This document shows positions 51,982-61,009 of a DNA stretch of 64,000 nucleotides, piece by piece. Position 1 is the stretch's first letter; every line of letters begins with the position of its first letter. Under the pieces are notes generated by a model. It was not told the origin of the DNA, searched no databases, and saw only the letters and a program-made list of their open reading frames with translations. A program made the translations under genes and the position numbers. Source of the stretch: UM-FILTER-47-13 sp964445195 (GTDB taxonomy: Bacteria > Pseudomonadota > Alphaproteobacteria > Micavibrionales > Micavibrionaceae); NCBI GenBank assembly GCA_964445195.1, contig CAYUKA010000003.1, forward strand, positions 62,001 through 126,000. Direction: 5' to 3'.

Positions 51982-52455
51982 TTACTCACCCGGTTTTTCG
52001 TTATCCTGCTTCATCAGCGTGCCAACATGCCCTTTTTGGAGCGTGGCCCGCATGATTCCCTGGCGCATATCCGGCACCCGGAAATTGACGATATAAGCTT
52101 CCTCCAGACCTGACAGCCTGAGCAGTGAGCGAATTTGCAGCTTGTGAAAATCGCTTTTCTCCTCGGCGATGACAAAAACCAGCGCCTGTCCGCCAACAAC
52201 AAAATCGGCGCGAAAACCCGGTTCGACCGGTGCATCCCGAAACATAACCGGGAACATCACATCCGCCTGCGCCGGGACGTTCTGGTACGCAAGCTCGCGC
52301 GCAAAACATGCGCGGTAAAGGCTCTCATCAAGGCCCGGTCCCAGCATCTGGTGAATGTAAAAAGCCGCCTCTGCGATCTTCGCGCCGGCAGCGCCAGCCG
52401 CCAGTTCCTGCGCCGTCGGCCGCTCCTGTTCCACAATACGCAAATTTCCAAGCAT
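51982..52455 (-). CDS. GxxExxY protein (PD-(D/E)XK-like) inside the sdh operon
   Basis: A 157-residue protein with the family signature GPGLDESLYRACFARELAYQ (G-L-D-E-S-L-Y fits GxxExxY), then VEPGFRADFVVGGQALVFVI and AEEKSDFHKLQIRSLLRLSG, and AYIVNFRVPDMRQGIMR. RAD and EEK could supply the Asp and E-x-K of a PD-(D/E)XK nuclease fold; the spacing is slightly longer than in typical relatives. GxxExxY proteins are of unknown function and usually scattered. Gaps of nine bases to sdhD and six to sdhA show it is part of the operon. Confidence 0.85.
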   Translation of the reverse strand: MLGNLRIVEQERPTAQELAAGAAGAKIAEAAFYIHQMLGPGLDESLYRACFARELAYQNVPAQADVMFPVMFRDAPVEPGFRADFVVGGQALVFVIAEEKSDFHKLQIRSLLRLSGLEEAYIVNFRVPDMRQGIMRATLQKGHVGTLMKQDNEKPGE

Positions 52456-52464
52456 AGTCCGAAC

Positions 52465-52842
52465 CTATCCCGCCAGTGCGATTTTCATGACAGAGAACAC
52501 ACAGATAACCGCCGCCGCGGCGATAAATACCTTCATCCCGATCATGGTGACGATCTTGAATACCCGTTGATGAATATAATCTTCGATAATCACCTGCAAC
52601 CCCATCGCGGCATGATAAAAGACCGACAACAGGGCAAATGTCATCAACGCCGCATTCACGGGCATCGCCAGCCAATCAGTAAACTGTTGATGCGACCAGC
52701 CCGGCATCTGCACGACAGACCACACCAGCCAGACCATCAACACAAAATTGGAAACCGCCGTGGCGCGCTGATGCAGCCAATGGGACACAGCACTGTGCCC
52801 GGCCCCACGACCGCGTGCTTCATCCTGCTGTTTCATCGTCAT
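52465..52842 (-). CDS. sdhD: Succinate dehydrogenase membrane anchor subunit
   Basis: A 125-residue protein with three membrane helices. SAVSHWLHQRATAVSNFVLM has the quinone-site/Arg region of SdhD, and VFYHAAMGLQVIIEDYIHQ carries the haem-ligand His and the conserved Asp-Tyr. Pairs with SdhC to hold haem b and bind quinone. The ATG overlaps the stop of an extra 89-residue gene by four bases. Confidence 0.95.
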   Translation of the reverse strand: MTMKQQDEARGRGAGHSAVSHWLHQRATAVSNFVLMVWLVWSVVQMPGWSHQQFTDWLAMPVNAALMTFALLSVFYHAAMGLQVIIEDYIHQRVFKIVTMIGMKVFIAAAAVICVFSVMKIALAG

Positions 52843-53108
52843 GGCGCCCCCGATTTCGGGGCGGATTGCGCCCCCTGTGAAAAGACAACTCCGCGGACAT
52901 CCGGCTCGATATGCCAGCCCGGCAGCTTTTGCTGCAGCTCATGCATACAAAAATCGCTGTCCACAAGGAATATACCCATCTGTTCCATGATATCCCGCGC
53001 ATGGGCCGGCTTGTCGGCAAATTCTATGCCCCCGGCGACTTCAATCATGTGTTTCGCCTGATTAATCGTCATGCCCTCTGACGGCTTGCGGATAATGAAA
53101 CGCGCCAT
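52839..53108 (-). CDS. Unknown 89-residue protein between sdhC and sdhD
   Basis: A small soluble protein, beginning MARFIIRKPSEGMTINQAKH, with DIMEQMGIFLVDSDFCMHEL and LPGWHIEPDVRGVVF: beta-alpha-beta character, one Cys, disordered Gln/Ser/Pro tail. There is no membrane helix, so it is not an anchor subunit. Four bases separate it from the sdhC stop, and it overlaps sdhD by four bases (ATGA), so it is translated in step with the anchors. I do not recognise a family; a role in complex II assembly or stability is only suggested by position. Confidence 0.7.
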   Translation of the reverse strand: MARFIIRKPSEGMTINQAKHMIEVAGGIEFADKPAHARDIMEQMGIFLVDSDFCMHELQQKLPGWHIEPDVRGVVFSQGAQSAPKSGAP

Positions 53109-53112
53109 ATTA

Positions 53113-53517
53113 TCAGCCCCCCGTCCATGGCCAGGCCAGATACCAGACCAGCCCTGTCAGCAGCACAGTCGCCGCCAGCACGGCATAGCCGGCCCGGTAG
53201 GCATTTTCCAGCTTGAACAGGTACCCCATACCCCAGAACAAATGCCGCACACCGTTGCACATATGATAAAACAATGCGACTGACCAGCCGAACAGCATCA
53301 GTTGCCCAACCGGCGTCATCACGAACCACCGGAACGTTTCATACGCCGCCGGACCGGTGGCTGCCGCCAGCAGGAGCCACACAATCATTACCATACCCAC
53401 CGCCAGCGCAAAACCGGTCATGCGGTGTAAAATCGACATCACCGAAGTCATTTGCGGACGATAAACCTGCAAATGCGGTGACAGCGGACGGTTCTGGTTC
53501 TTGGAGTGGTCGATCAT
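53113..53517 (-). CDS. sdhC: Succinate dehydrogenase cytochrome b556 subunit
   Basis: A 134-residue membrane anchor with three helices. RPLSPHLQVYRPQMTSVMSI and HRMTGFALAVGMVM form the SdhC signature with Ser/Arg near the quinone site, and FYHMCNGVRHLFWGMGYLF contains the haem-ligand His (HMCNGVRHL). First gene of the sdh operon; the 85-base gap to the diguanylate cyclase upstream should contain the promoter. Confidence 0.96.
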   Translation of the reverse strand: MIDHSKNQNRPLSPHLQVYRPQMTSVMSILHRMTGFALAVGMVMIVWLLLAAATGPAAYETFRWFVMTPVGQLMLFGWSVALFYHMCNGVRHLFWGMGYLFKLENAYRAGYAVLAATVLLTGLVWYLAWPWTGG

Positions 53518-53602
53518 AGTGCGCCTGCAGCTGCGTTCCGGAATTCTCTAACGATAATAGGCAGGCTGCCGGGAATTTTAAACCCCCAAAAGCAAGAAGA
53601 GG

Positions 53603-54829
53603 CTAGGTTTTTTTGCGCGAACGCGAAAGCTTGACGACATTGCCCTCAGACGAATAGTAGTCACTGAGCACAACACGGTTACGACCGCCTTTCTTAGCCT
53701 CATACAGGGCTTTGTCGGCGGCGTCCAGAGCCGGCTGGATATTTTCCGCTTCGGGGTTGATCTCGGCCACACCGATACTTACCGTAATAAATAACTCGGC
53801 CCCGTCATTCCCATGCCGCACCGGGCTGATTTCGATGATATTCCGGATCCGCTCTGCCACCAGTTCAGCCCCTTCCAACGGCGTATGAGGTAATAAGACG
53901 ACAAACTCTTCACCGCCAAGCCGGGCAAACTCATCCTCAAGACGCATGCTGGCCAAGACAAACTGGGCAACAGCCTTCAGGGCCTCGTCACCAACCAGGT
54001 GACCATTACGGTCATTGACGGCCTTGAAGTTATCAATATCGATAACCGCCACAGACAATGGTTTTTTGTGGCGCTGGCAGCGCTTGATTTCCTTGGCCGC
54101 TTTGCGCATAAACGCCCGCTTGTTATCGATGCCGGTCAAGGGATCGCTATCCGCCATTTGCCGTAGCTTTTCTGCATATTTATGTGCCCTTGCCACCAGC
54201 GGCCGGAAAATAAACAAAGCTTCCGCCAGCAGGGTCGCGAAAATAATCGCCAGGGCTGCCACCTGATAAAACTGCAATTTACCGATCCGCGCATCGCTTT
54301 CGGCCTCATATTGCATGGTCGCCGCATCCAGCGCCCCCAGTAACGGTCCGCGCGCGGTCTCGATAATGTAACGATAGGATTCATTGTTCCGGTCGACATC
54401 ATCATTGTCCACGGCCAGCAGGATATCGGACTGAGCGATAAAATCGGCCATGCGGCTATCAAGATTATAAGGCAGGGCAAAGTATATGCGCCGCAGAACC
54501 GGTGACAGGTGCGAGGGCAGATCCATGGTGTCATTGCCCTGAATCAAGGCCGCATGAGAGGTTTCCATCAATCGCACCGCGTCCTCAAACTGGTCTTTAA
54601 ACACCGCATCCTTGTACTCAACATATTGTGTGGCGTAAAAGGCCGCTTTTTGTGACAACTTCGCCTGCCGCGCACTGGTCACCACAGCAGCATTATTTTG
54701 CTCAGCAACAACCTGTACGAGAGCCATATGAATACAAAGCGACATGATAGCGATGATCAGCAACGCCATCACATAGCCGCCTGTTAACAGATTGATCGGA
54801 TTCTTGCGCTCTTGCGTCGCTTCGGCCAT
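53603..54829 (-). CDS. Membrane-bound diguanylate cyclase (GGDEF)
   Basis: A 408-residue protein making cyclic di-GMP. Two membrane helices (about 18-38 and 188-208) bracket a helical periplasmic sensor region of about 150 residues. The GGDEF domain (about 230-395) has DPLTGIDNKRAFMRKAA, VIDIDNFKAVNDRNGHLVGD and the active site RLGGEEFVVLLP (GGEEF is the common active variant). RLED, five residues ahead of GGEEF, fits the RxxD inhibitory site, so product feedback is likely. No EAL domain. What it senses is unknown. Confidence 0.95.
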   Translation of the reverse strand: MAEATQERKNPINLLTGGYVMALLIIAIMSLCIHMALVQVVAEQNNAAVVTSARQAKLSQKAAFYATQYVEYKDAVFKDQFEDAVRLMETSHAALIQGNDTMDLPSHLSPVLRRIYFALPYNLDSRMADFIAQSDILLAVDNDDVDRNNESYRYIIETARGPLLGALDAATMQYEAESDARIGKLQFYQVAALAIIFATLLAEALFIFRPLVARAHKYAEKLRQMADSDPLTGIDNKRAFMRKAAKEIKRCQRHKKPLSVAVIDIDNFKAVNDRNGHLVGDEALKAVAQFVLASMRLEDEFARLGGEEFVVLLPHTPLEGAELVAERIRNIIEISPVRHGNDGAELFITVSIGVAEINPEAENIQPALDAADKALYEAKKGGRNRVVLSDYYSSEGNVVKLSRSRKKT

Positions 54830-54951
54830 TTAGCCCAGACCTTCCGGTATCACGTTTTTCTTTTTACCCTTATATCATTTATCATTATAAGGCAAAAAAC
54901 ATAAGAAGCGGTAAAAAGAAAATACTTGCATTTACAATTTATAACAAAGGC

Positions 54952-55473
54952 TTATGCATCTTTTGCAACAAACCTCAGCGCAACACCGTTAATACAGTAA
55001 CGCAGCCCCGTCGGCTGCGGCCCGTCTTCAAACACATGGCCCTGATGCCCCCCGCAATTTGCACAATGCACTTCTGTGCGCGGCACAATCAGCCTGTAGT
55101 CAACAGAGGTGCCGACGACCCCGTCAGCAGCAGGTTGCCAGAAAGATGGCCATCCCGTTCCCGAATCATATTTATGAGCCGATGAAAACAATTCATGACC
55201 GCAGCCAGAGCAAAAATACGATCCGTTTCGTTTTTCTTCATTAAGGGGCGAGGTAAAGGCACGTTCAGTGCCATGATCACGCAGCACGTAATATTGCTCC
55301 GGACTCAGCCGTTCACGCCATTCAGCATCGCTGAGCTGAAACGGGAAAACCTTGCCTTTCCGGTTCCTGTCCTTGCCAAAAAATCCCATAGCGCTCCCCT
55401 GCATTGACATCCACGCGGCCATACCGGCCGCACCTAATATAGCGATCTTGCTTAAAAAGAGCCTGCGATGCAT
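54952..55473 (-). CDS. msrB: Peptide-methionine (R)-S-oxide reductase, exported
   Basis: A 173-residue enzyme reducing methionine-R-sulfoxide in proteins. Zinc Cys pairs CSGCG and CANCGG, KYDSGTGWPSFWQPA, HCANCGGHQGHVFEDGP, and the catalytic Cys in LRYCINGVALRF. The N-terminus has MHRRLFLSKIAILGAAGMAA, a signal sequence with Tat-like arginines and a phenylalanine, so the enzyme probably repairs proteins in the periplasm. Divergent from the TerB-like gene. Confidence 0.95.
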   Translation of the reverse strand: MHRRLFLSKIAILGAAGMAAWMSMQGSAMGFFGKDRNRKGKVFPFQLSDAEWRERLSPEQYYVLRDHGTERAFTSPLNEEKRNGSYFCSGCGHELFSSAHKYDSGTGWPSFWQPAADGVVGTSVDYRLIVPRTEVHCANCGGHQGHVFEDGPQPTGLRYCINGVALRFVAKDA

Positions 55474-55556
55474 TTACGCCTCCTTGTATTAAAGCTATAT
55501 TCGTAATGTGCCAAGGCAAGGTTACAGACATCAATCATCTCAGGGGACCCGCGATC

Positions 55557-56075
55557 ATGACAATGCCACAAAACCAGACCGATATCGACTTCACTGCCAG
55601 TAAATTCTATATGTGGCGAACCATTGTGGCGATGGCCCATGCCGATAGCATGGTTCATGACGATGAGCGCGCGTACCTGACCAGAATCTTCGACAACATG
55701 AAAGCCCGCGCCGGTTTACCGCAGGATTATTACGATACCCTGCTGACAGACCTTGAATCGCCGCAGGACTGCGCAGCGATGCTCTCTCATGTGAACGACC
55801 CGAATTATCGGGCGCAGATTATCTACTTCGCCCGCCTGCTCGCCTACAAGGACGGCGCGCTTCATCCGTCCGAAGAAGCGCTCCTGGAAAAACTTCACAC
55901 GACCGTCACGGACAACCTGCCGATGGAGGAGATTCGCAAGGAAGTCCGGTCCAATGTCAGCCAGGAGCTGGTGATCCATGAGGTCAAAATGAATTCACTA
56001 AGGCCGACCGAAGGGCTGAACGGCCTGATTGACCAGCTTTGCCTGCATTTCGGTATCGATTTGTTGGACGAATAA
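55557..56075 (+). CDS. TerB-like helical protein
   Basis: A 172-residue all-helical protein. MWRTIVAMAHADSMVHDDER has the TerB pattern of helix, small-D, then E at the next helix, and a second copy appears in FARLLAYKDGALHPSEEALL. TerB-like domains bind metal or act in stress/phage-response complexes; the role here is unknown. I chose ATG 55557; an in-frame ATG at 55506 precedes AGGGGAC and gives an unusual leader. Ends six bases from a convergent gene. Confidence 0.75.
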   Translation: MTMPQNQTDIDFTASKFYMWRTIVAMAHADSMVHDDERAYLTRIFDNMKARAGLPQDYYDTLLTDLESPQDCAAMLSHVNDPNYRAQIIYFARLLAYKDGALHPSEEALLEKLHTTVTDNLPMEEIRKEVRSNVSQELVIHEVKMNSLRPTEGLNGLIDQLCLHFGIDLLDE

Positions 56076-56080
56076 ACGGA

Positions 56081-56725
56081 TCAATGGAGCACACGCGGCC
56101 CGGCCGCATCGCCAGACTTTTCCCTGACAACCGGCCAGCGTGCCGGATCAAGCGCCGTTTCAGATAGCGAACGGGCCGTTTGCCCCGCCAACGACAGATT
56201 TAGAATCTCCGCCAGGGCGCTTTTACCCTCATAAATCAAACCCATCACCTTTGCATCGGTAAACACCTGCATGTAATCGGTATCCTGAAGATGACAGCGG
56301 ATCGCATTCAACATGTAGCCATTGTAGTGCAGCATATGCTTCATCGCCGCCGCCATAGCGGCCGGCACACTGACATGGCCCTCTCTTTTGTCAGGCTGCA
56401 CACCGTCAAAGGAAAACCCTTCTAAAAAATCAGCATACAACAACACATCGGTATAAAACGCATCGACATCAGGCATGCGTTTATTGGCACAGCGGCCAAA
56501 TTCCATTATGAAGCCATGTTCCGGATCATCCATCACCGCCAGTAATTGCCGTGCCATAGCCAGCGACCGGCCATGTAAAGCCCGCAATGTATCATACAAT
56601 GCGACTGGAAATCTGAGTCTTGTACTGTTGCGGGTCTTGTGGTTAGCGGGGATGAGGCCCATCGCCTCGCGTTCAAATTGCCCCAGCAAAGATGGCGGCA
56701 TATGTGTATGACCAGCTGCGGTCAT
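56081..56725 (-). CDS. Unknown helical protein coupled to asd
   Basis: A 214-residue soluble protein, no signal peptide. Mostly helical with LYDTLRALHGRSLAMARQLL and VPAAMAAAMKHMLHYNGYML. No family recognised. Its ATG overlaps the stop of asd by one base (TGATG), so it is translated only after asd. It could be an accessory of lysine/threonine/DAP synthesis, but only by location. Confidence 0.6.
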   Translation of the reverse strand: MTAAGHTHMPPSLLGQFEREAMGLIPANHKTRNSTRLRFPVALYDTLRALHGRSLAMARQLLAVMDDPEHGFIMEFGRCANKRMPDVDAFYTDVLLYADFLEGFSFDGVQPDKREGHVSVPAAMAAAMKHMLHYNGYMLNAIRCHLQDTDYMQVFTDAKVMGLIYEGKSALAEILNLSLAGQTARSLSETALDPARWPVVREKSGDAAGPRVLH

Positions 56726-57747
56726 CAGGCCGCCGCCTTCATGTGATCTTTAACCAGATGCTCGGCGATCTGCACCGCATTCAGCGCCGCACCCTTGCGC
56801 AGATTATCGGCCACGCACCAGAAATTCAGGCCATTCTCAACCGTCGGGTCTTCGCGCACACGCGATACGAAGACCGGGTCCTCGCCCTGAATATCAATCG
56901 GCGTTACATATTCAAGCTCGCTTTCAAGATCGATCAGCGTGACCCCATCGGCATCGCGCAGCGCCTTTTTGGCGTCTTTCGCCGAAATATCCCGCTCAAA
57001 AGCGACATTAACCATCTCGGCGTGGCCGATAAAAACCGGTACCCGCACGCAGTTGGCGCATACCTTGATCGCGCCGCCGAGAATCTTCTTTGTCTCGACC
57101 ACCATCTTCCATTCTTCCCTGGTCATATGGTCGTCCATAAACACGTCGATCTGCGGAATGACGTTAAAGGCGATCTGCTTCCGGAACGCCTCGGCCCGCG
57201 GGTCCTCGTTCATGTAAATGCCCTTGGTCTGGCTGAACAGCTCGTCCATCGCCGCCTTGCCGGCGCCGGAGACTGACTGGTAGGTCGAGACAACAACACG
57301 TTCGATTGTCGCCAGGTCATGCAGCGGTTTAAGCGCAACAACCATCTGAATCGTCGAACAATTCGGATTGGCGATGATATTCTTTTTATTGAAACCGGAC
57401 AGCGCTTCCGGATTCACCTCCGGCACCACCAGCGGCACATCCGGGTCCATGCGGAAATGGCTGGTATTATCAATCACCACGGCCCCGGCTTTGGCCGCCT
57501 TCGGCGCATATTCCGCCGAGATTTTCGCACCCGGCGAAGACAAAACAATATCCGTGCCGGTAAAATCGTATGTGGCCAGGTCCTGAACCTTCAGAGTCTC
57601 ATCACCGAACGAAACTTCGCGCCCGATTGACCGGCTGGAGGCCAGCGCCGCCACATCACTGACCGGAAAGCCGCGCTCATGAAGGATCGTAAGCATCTCA
57701 TGCCCGACATTCCCGGTCGCCCCGACCACAGCAATTTTATAGCTCAT
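56725..57747 (-). CDS. asd: Aspartate-semialdehyde dehydrogenase
   Basis: A 340-residue enzyme at the branch to lysine, DAP, threonine and methionine. NADP loop KIAVVGATGNVGHEMLTIL, LSSPGAKISAEYAPKAA, catalytic Cys in NIIANPNCSTIQMVVAL, VSTYQSVSGAGKAAMDELF, and the late catalytic His in CVRVPVFIGHAEMVNVAF. ATG 57747 follows an AAAGGTT site; a TTG nine bases upstream is rejected. DAP from this pathway feeds murE in this window. Confidence 0.97.
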   Translation of the reverse strand: MSYKIAVVGATGNVGHEMLTILHERGFPVSDVAALASSRSIGREVSFGDETLKVQDLATYDFTGTDIVLSSPGAKISAEYAPKAAKAGAVVIDNTSHFRMDPDVPLVVPEVNPEALSGFNKKNIIANPNCSTIQMVVALKPLHDLATIERVVVSTYQSVSGAGKAAMDELFSQTKGIYMNEDPRAEAFRKQIAFNVIPQIDVFMDDHMTREEWKMVVETKKILGGAIKVCANCVRVPVFIGHAEMVNVAFERDISAKDAKKALRDADGVTLIDLESELEYVTPIDIQGEDPVFVSRVREDPTVENGLNFWCVADNLRKGAALNAVQIAEHLVKDHMKAAA

Positions 57748-57844
57748 CGCAATCAACCTTTAACAAACAGGGTCACTTTATAAATCGTAATGTGCTAGGA
57801 TTTTTCACAGCACACTCCTGAAAGCCATTTACCACAGGCCGTCC

Positions 57845-60178
57845 ATGCAGATCAAAGACTTTTACGAGCAGGTGCCGATCGGGCTTTGTGTCGTGCGGCG
57901 CGACCGCAAGACGCTGGACATCCTGTATGTCAACCATGGCCTGACCCATATGATGAAGCCCCCCTCGCTCTGGCATGGCAAGGGCGGGCCGGTCAGCCCG
58001 GCCGATCTGATCGGCAAACCGCTGCTGGAAGTCTGGCCAAGCCAGGAGATGGAAGCGCTGGTGCGCAAGCTCAAAAGCACGGTGCCGCCGCGCGATTACA
58101 CATTGCCGGTCTATGACGAGGATATGCCGGGCAAGCGCTGGGCCAAGCTGACCATCCAGGAAGACGAATTTGAGGGCGAAGACGCCTTTATCCTCTGGGC
58201 GACCGATATTTCCGCCAGCAAAGAGGCCGAAGCCGAACTGCAACAGGCCGTGCAGGCTGCCGATGCCGCGGCCGAGGTCAAAGCCAACTTTCTCGCCACC
58301 ATGAGCCATGAAATCCGCACGCCGATGCAGTCGGTCTACGGCCTGCTGGAATTGATCGGAGAAGAAAACCCGCCCGAGACGGTCATGAACATGGTCAGCA
58401 CGGCCAAGACATCGGCCAGCGGCCTGCTTGAAATTCTCGACGACATACTTGATTTCGCCAAGATGGATGCCGACAAGATGGAGCTTGATACGTTCGAGGT
58501 CCCGGTCCGGACACTGATTTACGGTATCCTCGAAGCCATGAGCGTCAAGGTACATGGCCGGCACGTCGCGCTGGAGCATGATATCGACGAAGCGGTGCCG
58601 TTCGTGATTATCGGCGACCCGAAGCGGCTGCGGCAAATCATCATGAACCTGACCGGCAACGCGCTCAAATTTACTACCGCCGGATCGGTTACGCTGCGTG
58701 TGACAACGGATATCCGCGAGATCGAGCCGCCGCAGCGCGGCGTCGGGCTGCGTTTTGAAGTCGTCGATACCGGTATCGGCATGAGTGCCGATGCACAGGA
58801 CCGGCTGTTCAAACCGTTCAGCCAGGCCGACAGCTCGACCTCACGCAAATTCGGCGGCACCGGCCTCGGCCTTTCGATCTGCAAGGCACTGGTCGAACTG
58901 ATGGGCGGGCGGATCGGCGTGCAGTCAGCAGAAGGCCGCGGTTCGACTTTCTGGTTCGAAATCCCGACCGAGGAGGTCGGCACCGAGACCACCACGCTGG
59001 AGATGCCGGCGCTCGACGGGCTGAGTGTCCTGTCGGTCGAAGACCACCCGCAGGGTGCCAAGGAAATCAAGCGCTCGCTCGAATCGATGGGTGCCACTGT
59101 CGAAAGCTGCCCCACCTACGCGGAAGGACTGGCCCTCGCGCAGCGGCGGCCGTTCGATGTCGGGGTCATCGACCAGGGCCTGCCCGACGGGCTGGGCCTC
59201 GACCTGATCAAGGAGATCATGGATTTGCGGCCCTTTATGGGGCTGATCATGTACACGGTGCGCGACGATATCGGCCTGCAGCATTCCCTGAACGCGCTCG
59301 GCGTTAAATATCTGACCAAGCCCGCCTCGCGCATCGGCCTCGGTGAAGCGGTCAAGGATGCGGCGCGGCGCACGCTGAAAATCGGCATTGACGGCCCGGC
59401 CCGGCTGCTGATCGCCGAAGACACCGAAAGCGTCCGCGATGTACTGGGCCGGCAACTCGACAAGCTCGGCGTCGAAGCCGATTTCGTCGAAAACGGCAGG
59501 CAGGCGCTGGCGGCGCTGGAAACCGGACGGTACGGCATATTGTTCAGCGACCTGCATATGCCGGAGATAGACGGGTACGAGCTTGTCAATACTATCCGCG
59601 AGCGCGAAAACGAAGACAAAAACGCGCCGCATTTCCCGGTTGTTGTCCTGACCGCCGATGTCCAGATGGGCCAGCGCCAGACTTATCTGAGCCACGGTTT
59701 TGATGAATGCCTGCTCAAACCCGTATCGCTCGGCCAGTTCCGCCGCCTGCTGGTCCGCTGGGGCCTGCTCGATGAAACCGACACGCCGCCGGAAGAGACC
59801 GGAAACACGCAGCCCTCCGGTAACAACAACCCCGGCGCGCTGCCGCCCGCTGTCGATCTGGACGCCATGAAAGCCCAGATGGGCGCGATCGATGCAGGCA
59901 GTATCGAGATGCTGCATATGTTCGTTGATATGACTGCACCGCTGATCGAACGGATTGGCAATGCCCATGAAAACGGTGATTTGCATGACCTGCACGAAGC
60001 GGCACACAGCCTGAAAGGCGGCGCACGCTCGGCCTGCTGCAACGTGCTTGGCGATATCGCCGCCAGGCTGCAGGACGCGGCGCAGGAGCAGGCAGAGGAT
60101 TGCGGCGACCTGGTCGCGCAGATTACCGCCGAATTCACCCGGGTGGGTGAAGCGGTTGCGGGATTAAAAGCCGAATAG
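57845..60178 (+). CDS. Hybrid histidine kinase: PAS, HisKA, HATPase, two receivers, HPt
   Basis: A 777-residue cytoplasmic phosphorelay protein with no membrane helix. PAS-like region about 1-125; HisKA with phospho-His 155 in MSHEIRTPM; HATPase with NLTGNALKFT, DTGIGMSADAQDRLF and FGGTGLGLSICKALV; receiver 1 with VEDH, VIDQGLPDG, MYTVR and LTKP; receiver 2 with IAEDTES, LFSDLHMPE, VVLTAD and LLKPVS; HPt at the C-terminus with AAHSLKGGARS, where the His is the final acceptor. Both receivers keep the acidic pocket, Asp, Thr and Lys. It therefore holds a full His-Asp-His relay in one chain. The downstream regulator is not in the window. Confidence 0.95.
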   Translation: MQIKDFYEQVPIGLCVVRRDRKTLDILYVNHGLTHMMKPPSLWHGKGGPVSPADLIGKPLLEVWPSQEMEALVRKLKSTVPPRDYTLPVYDEDMPGKRWAKLTIQEDEFEGEDAFILWATDISASKEAEAELQQAVQAADAAAEVKANFLATMSHEIRTPMQSVYGLLELIGEENPPETVMNMVSTAKTSASGLLEILDDILDFAKMDADKMELDTFEVPVRTLIYGILEAMSVKVHGRHVALEHDIDEAVPFVIIGDPKRLRQIIMNLTGNALKFTTAGSVTLRVTTDIREIEPPQRGVGLRFEVVDTGIGMSADAQDRLFKPFSQADSSTSRKFGGTGLGLSICKALVELMGGRIGVQSAEGRGSTFWFEIPTEEVGTETTTLEMPALDGLSVLSVEDHPQGAKEIKRSLESMGATVESCPTYAEGLALAQRRPFDVGVIDQGLPDGLGLDLIKEIMDLRPFMGLIMYTVRDDIGLQHSLNALGVKYLTKPASRIGLGEAVKDAARRTLKIGIDGPARLLIAEDTESVRDVLGRQLDKLGVEADFVENGRQALAALETGRYGILFSDLHMPEIDGYELVNTIRERENEDKNAPHFPVVVLTADVQMGQRQTYLSHGFDECLLKPVSLGQFRRLLVRWGLLDETDTPPEETGNTQPSGNNNPGALPPAVDLDAMKAQMGAIDAGSIEMLHMFVDMTAPLIERIGNAHENGDLHDLHEAAHSLKGGARSACCNVLGDIAARLQDAAQEQAEDCGDLVAQITAEFTRVGEAVAGLKAE

Positions 60179-60192
60179 TCTAAAAAAACGGT

Positions 60193-60927
60193 TTAGGTAC
60201 AGGAAGCGATTTCATCCGCGCTCAGGAACGTCGGATCGCCGAAGGCCGGGTTCGTCTGCTGCTTCATCCAGATACGGAAGCAGCGGCTGTCCTCCGGACA
60301 GACAATCTCGTTACCCATATCGCTTGTCATCTGGAAGTCAGAACCGGTGGGGCGCATCACATCGGCTTCGCATTCGCTGAAATCCTCTTCCAGCCGGTCG
60401 AGCACCGTATCAATAAACGCATCGCTGGCTTCGCTTTCAATCCAGAAGAACACGCCGTCGGCGCGGTTATAATACTGCCACTCGCCAAACAAAGCCGGCG
60501 GCGGCGGCAGGAACTTGCCCGACGCGCCGCCGAACATATCGGCATGGCATTCATCATCGCCCGGATTGCCGGGACAGCGGATCAAACGGACGTCATGTGT
60601 CCCATCCGCTTCTGCCGGATTCGGCACGCACGTATTAAGATAGGTTTCATCCGGCAATATCGGGTAATTCTGGCTGCTGGTGAAGCTGATCACATTGATA
60701 TCGCCGCCAGGGTGCAACAAAACACATTCCTGAATCGCGCTGCGAATAAAATCGATCTGGGTTTTAACCTCCGAGACAGTGCGGAACGTATTCTGGCTGG
60801 AGGTCTGGTTGCTCGAGGGGTTCATAAAGGAGACAGTGAGCGCCGCCAGCAACGCAATCGCGATCAGGATATAAACCAGCGCGCTGCCTCGTTCCTCATA
60901 ACGATGATGGCGTCGACGATCACCCAT
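60193..60927 (-). CDS. Pilin-like protein with non-canonical N-terminus (a)
   Basis: A 244-residue protein. A charged leader ends in ERG, followed by a membrane helix SALVYILIAIALLAALTVSF, as in type IV prepilins, but the Phe1 and Glu5 of classical pilins are missing (S1, Y5). The rest is secreted, with nine or so Cys (for example IQECVLLHPGG; NTCVPNP; RCPGNPGDDECH; NEIVCPEDSRCFRIW) that may form disulfides. GGGAAGAGAG precedes ATG. It resembles a minor pseudopilin; function not certain. Last gene of a minus-strand cluster. Confidence 0.75.
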   Translation of the reverse strand: MGDRRRHHRYEERGSALVYILIAIALLAALTVSFMNPSSNQTSSQNTFRTVSEVKTQIDFIRSAIQECVLLHPGGDINVISFTSSQNYPILPDETYLNTCVPNPAEADGTHDVRLIRCPGNPGDDECHADMFGGASGKFLPPPPALFGEWQYYNRADGVFFWIESEASDAFIDTVLDRLEEDFSECEADVMRPTGSDFQMTSDMGNEIVCPEDSRCFRIWMKQQTNPAFGDPTFLSADEIASCT

Positions 60928-61009
60928 AACTCTCTTCCCTTAAAATACAAACATGGTCCTCGCGTGCGAAGACCATGTTCGGTGAATTCAGACCATCACG
61001 CCAACCGGC

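Noticed and set aside
50782..52113. 443-codon plus-strand frame opposite sdhA
   Set aside because: Antisense to a clear sdhA; no recognisable motifs.
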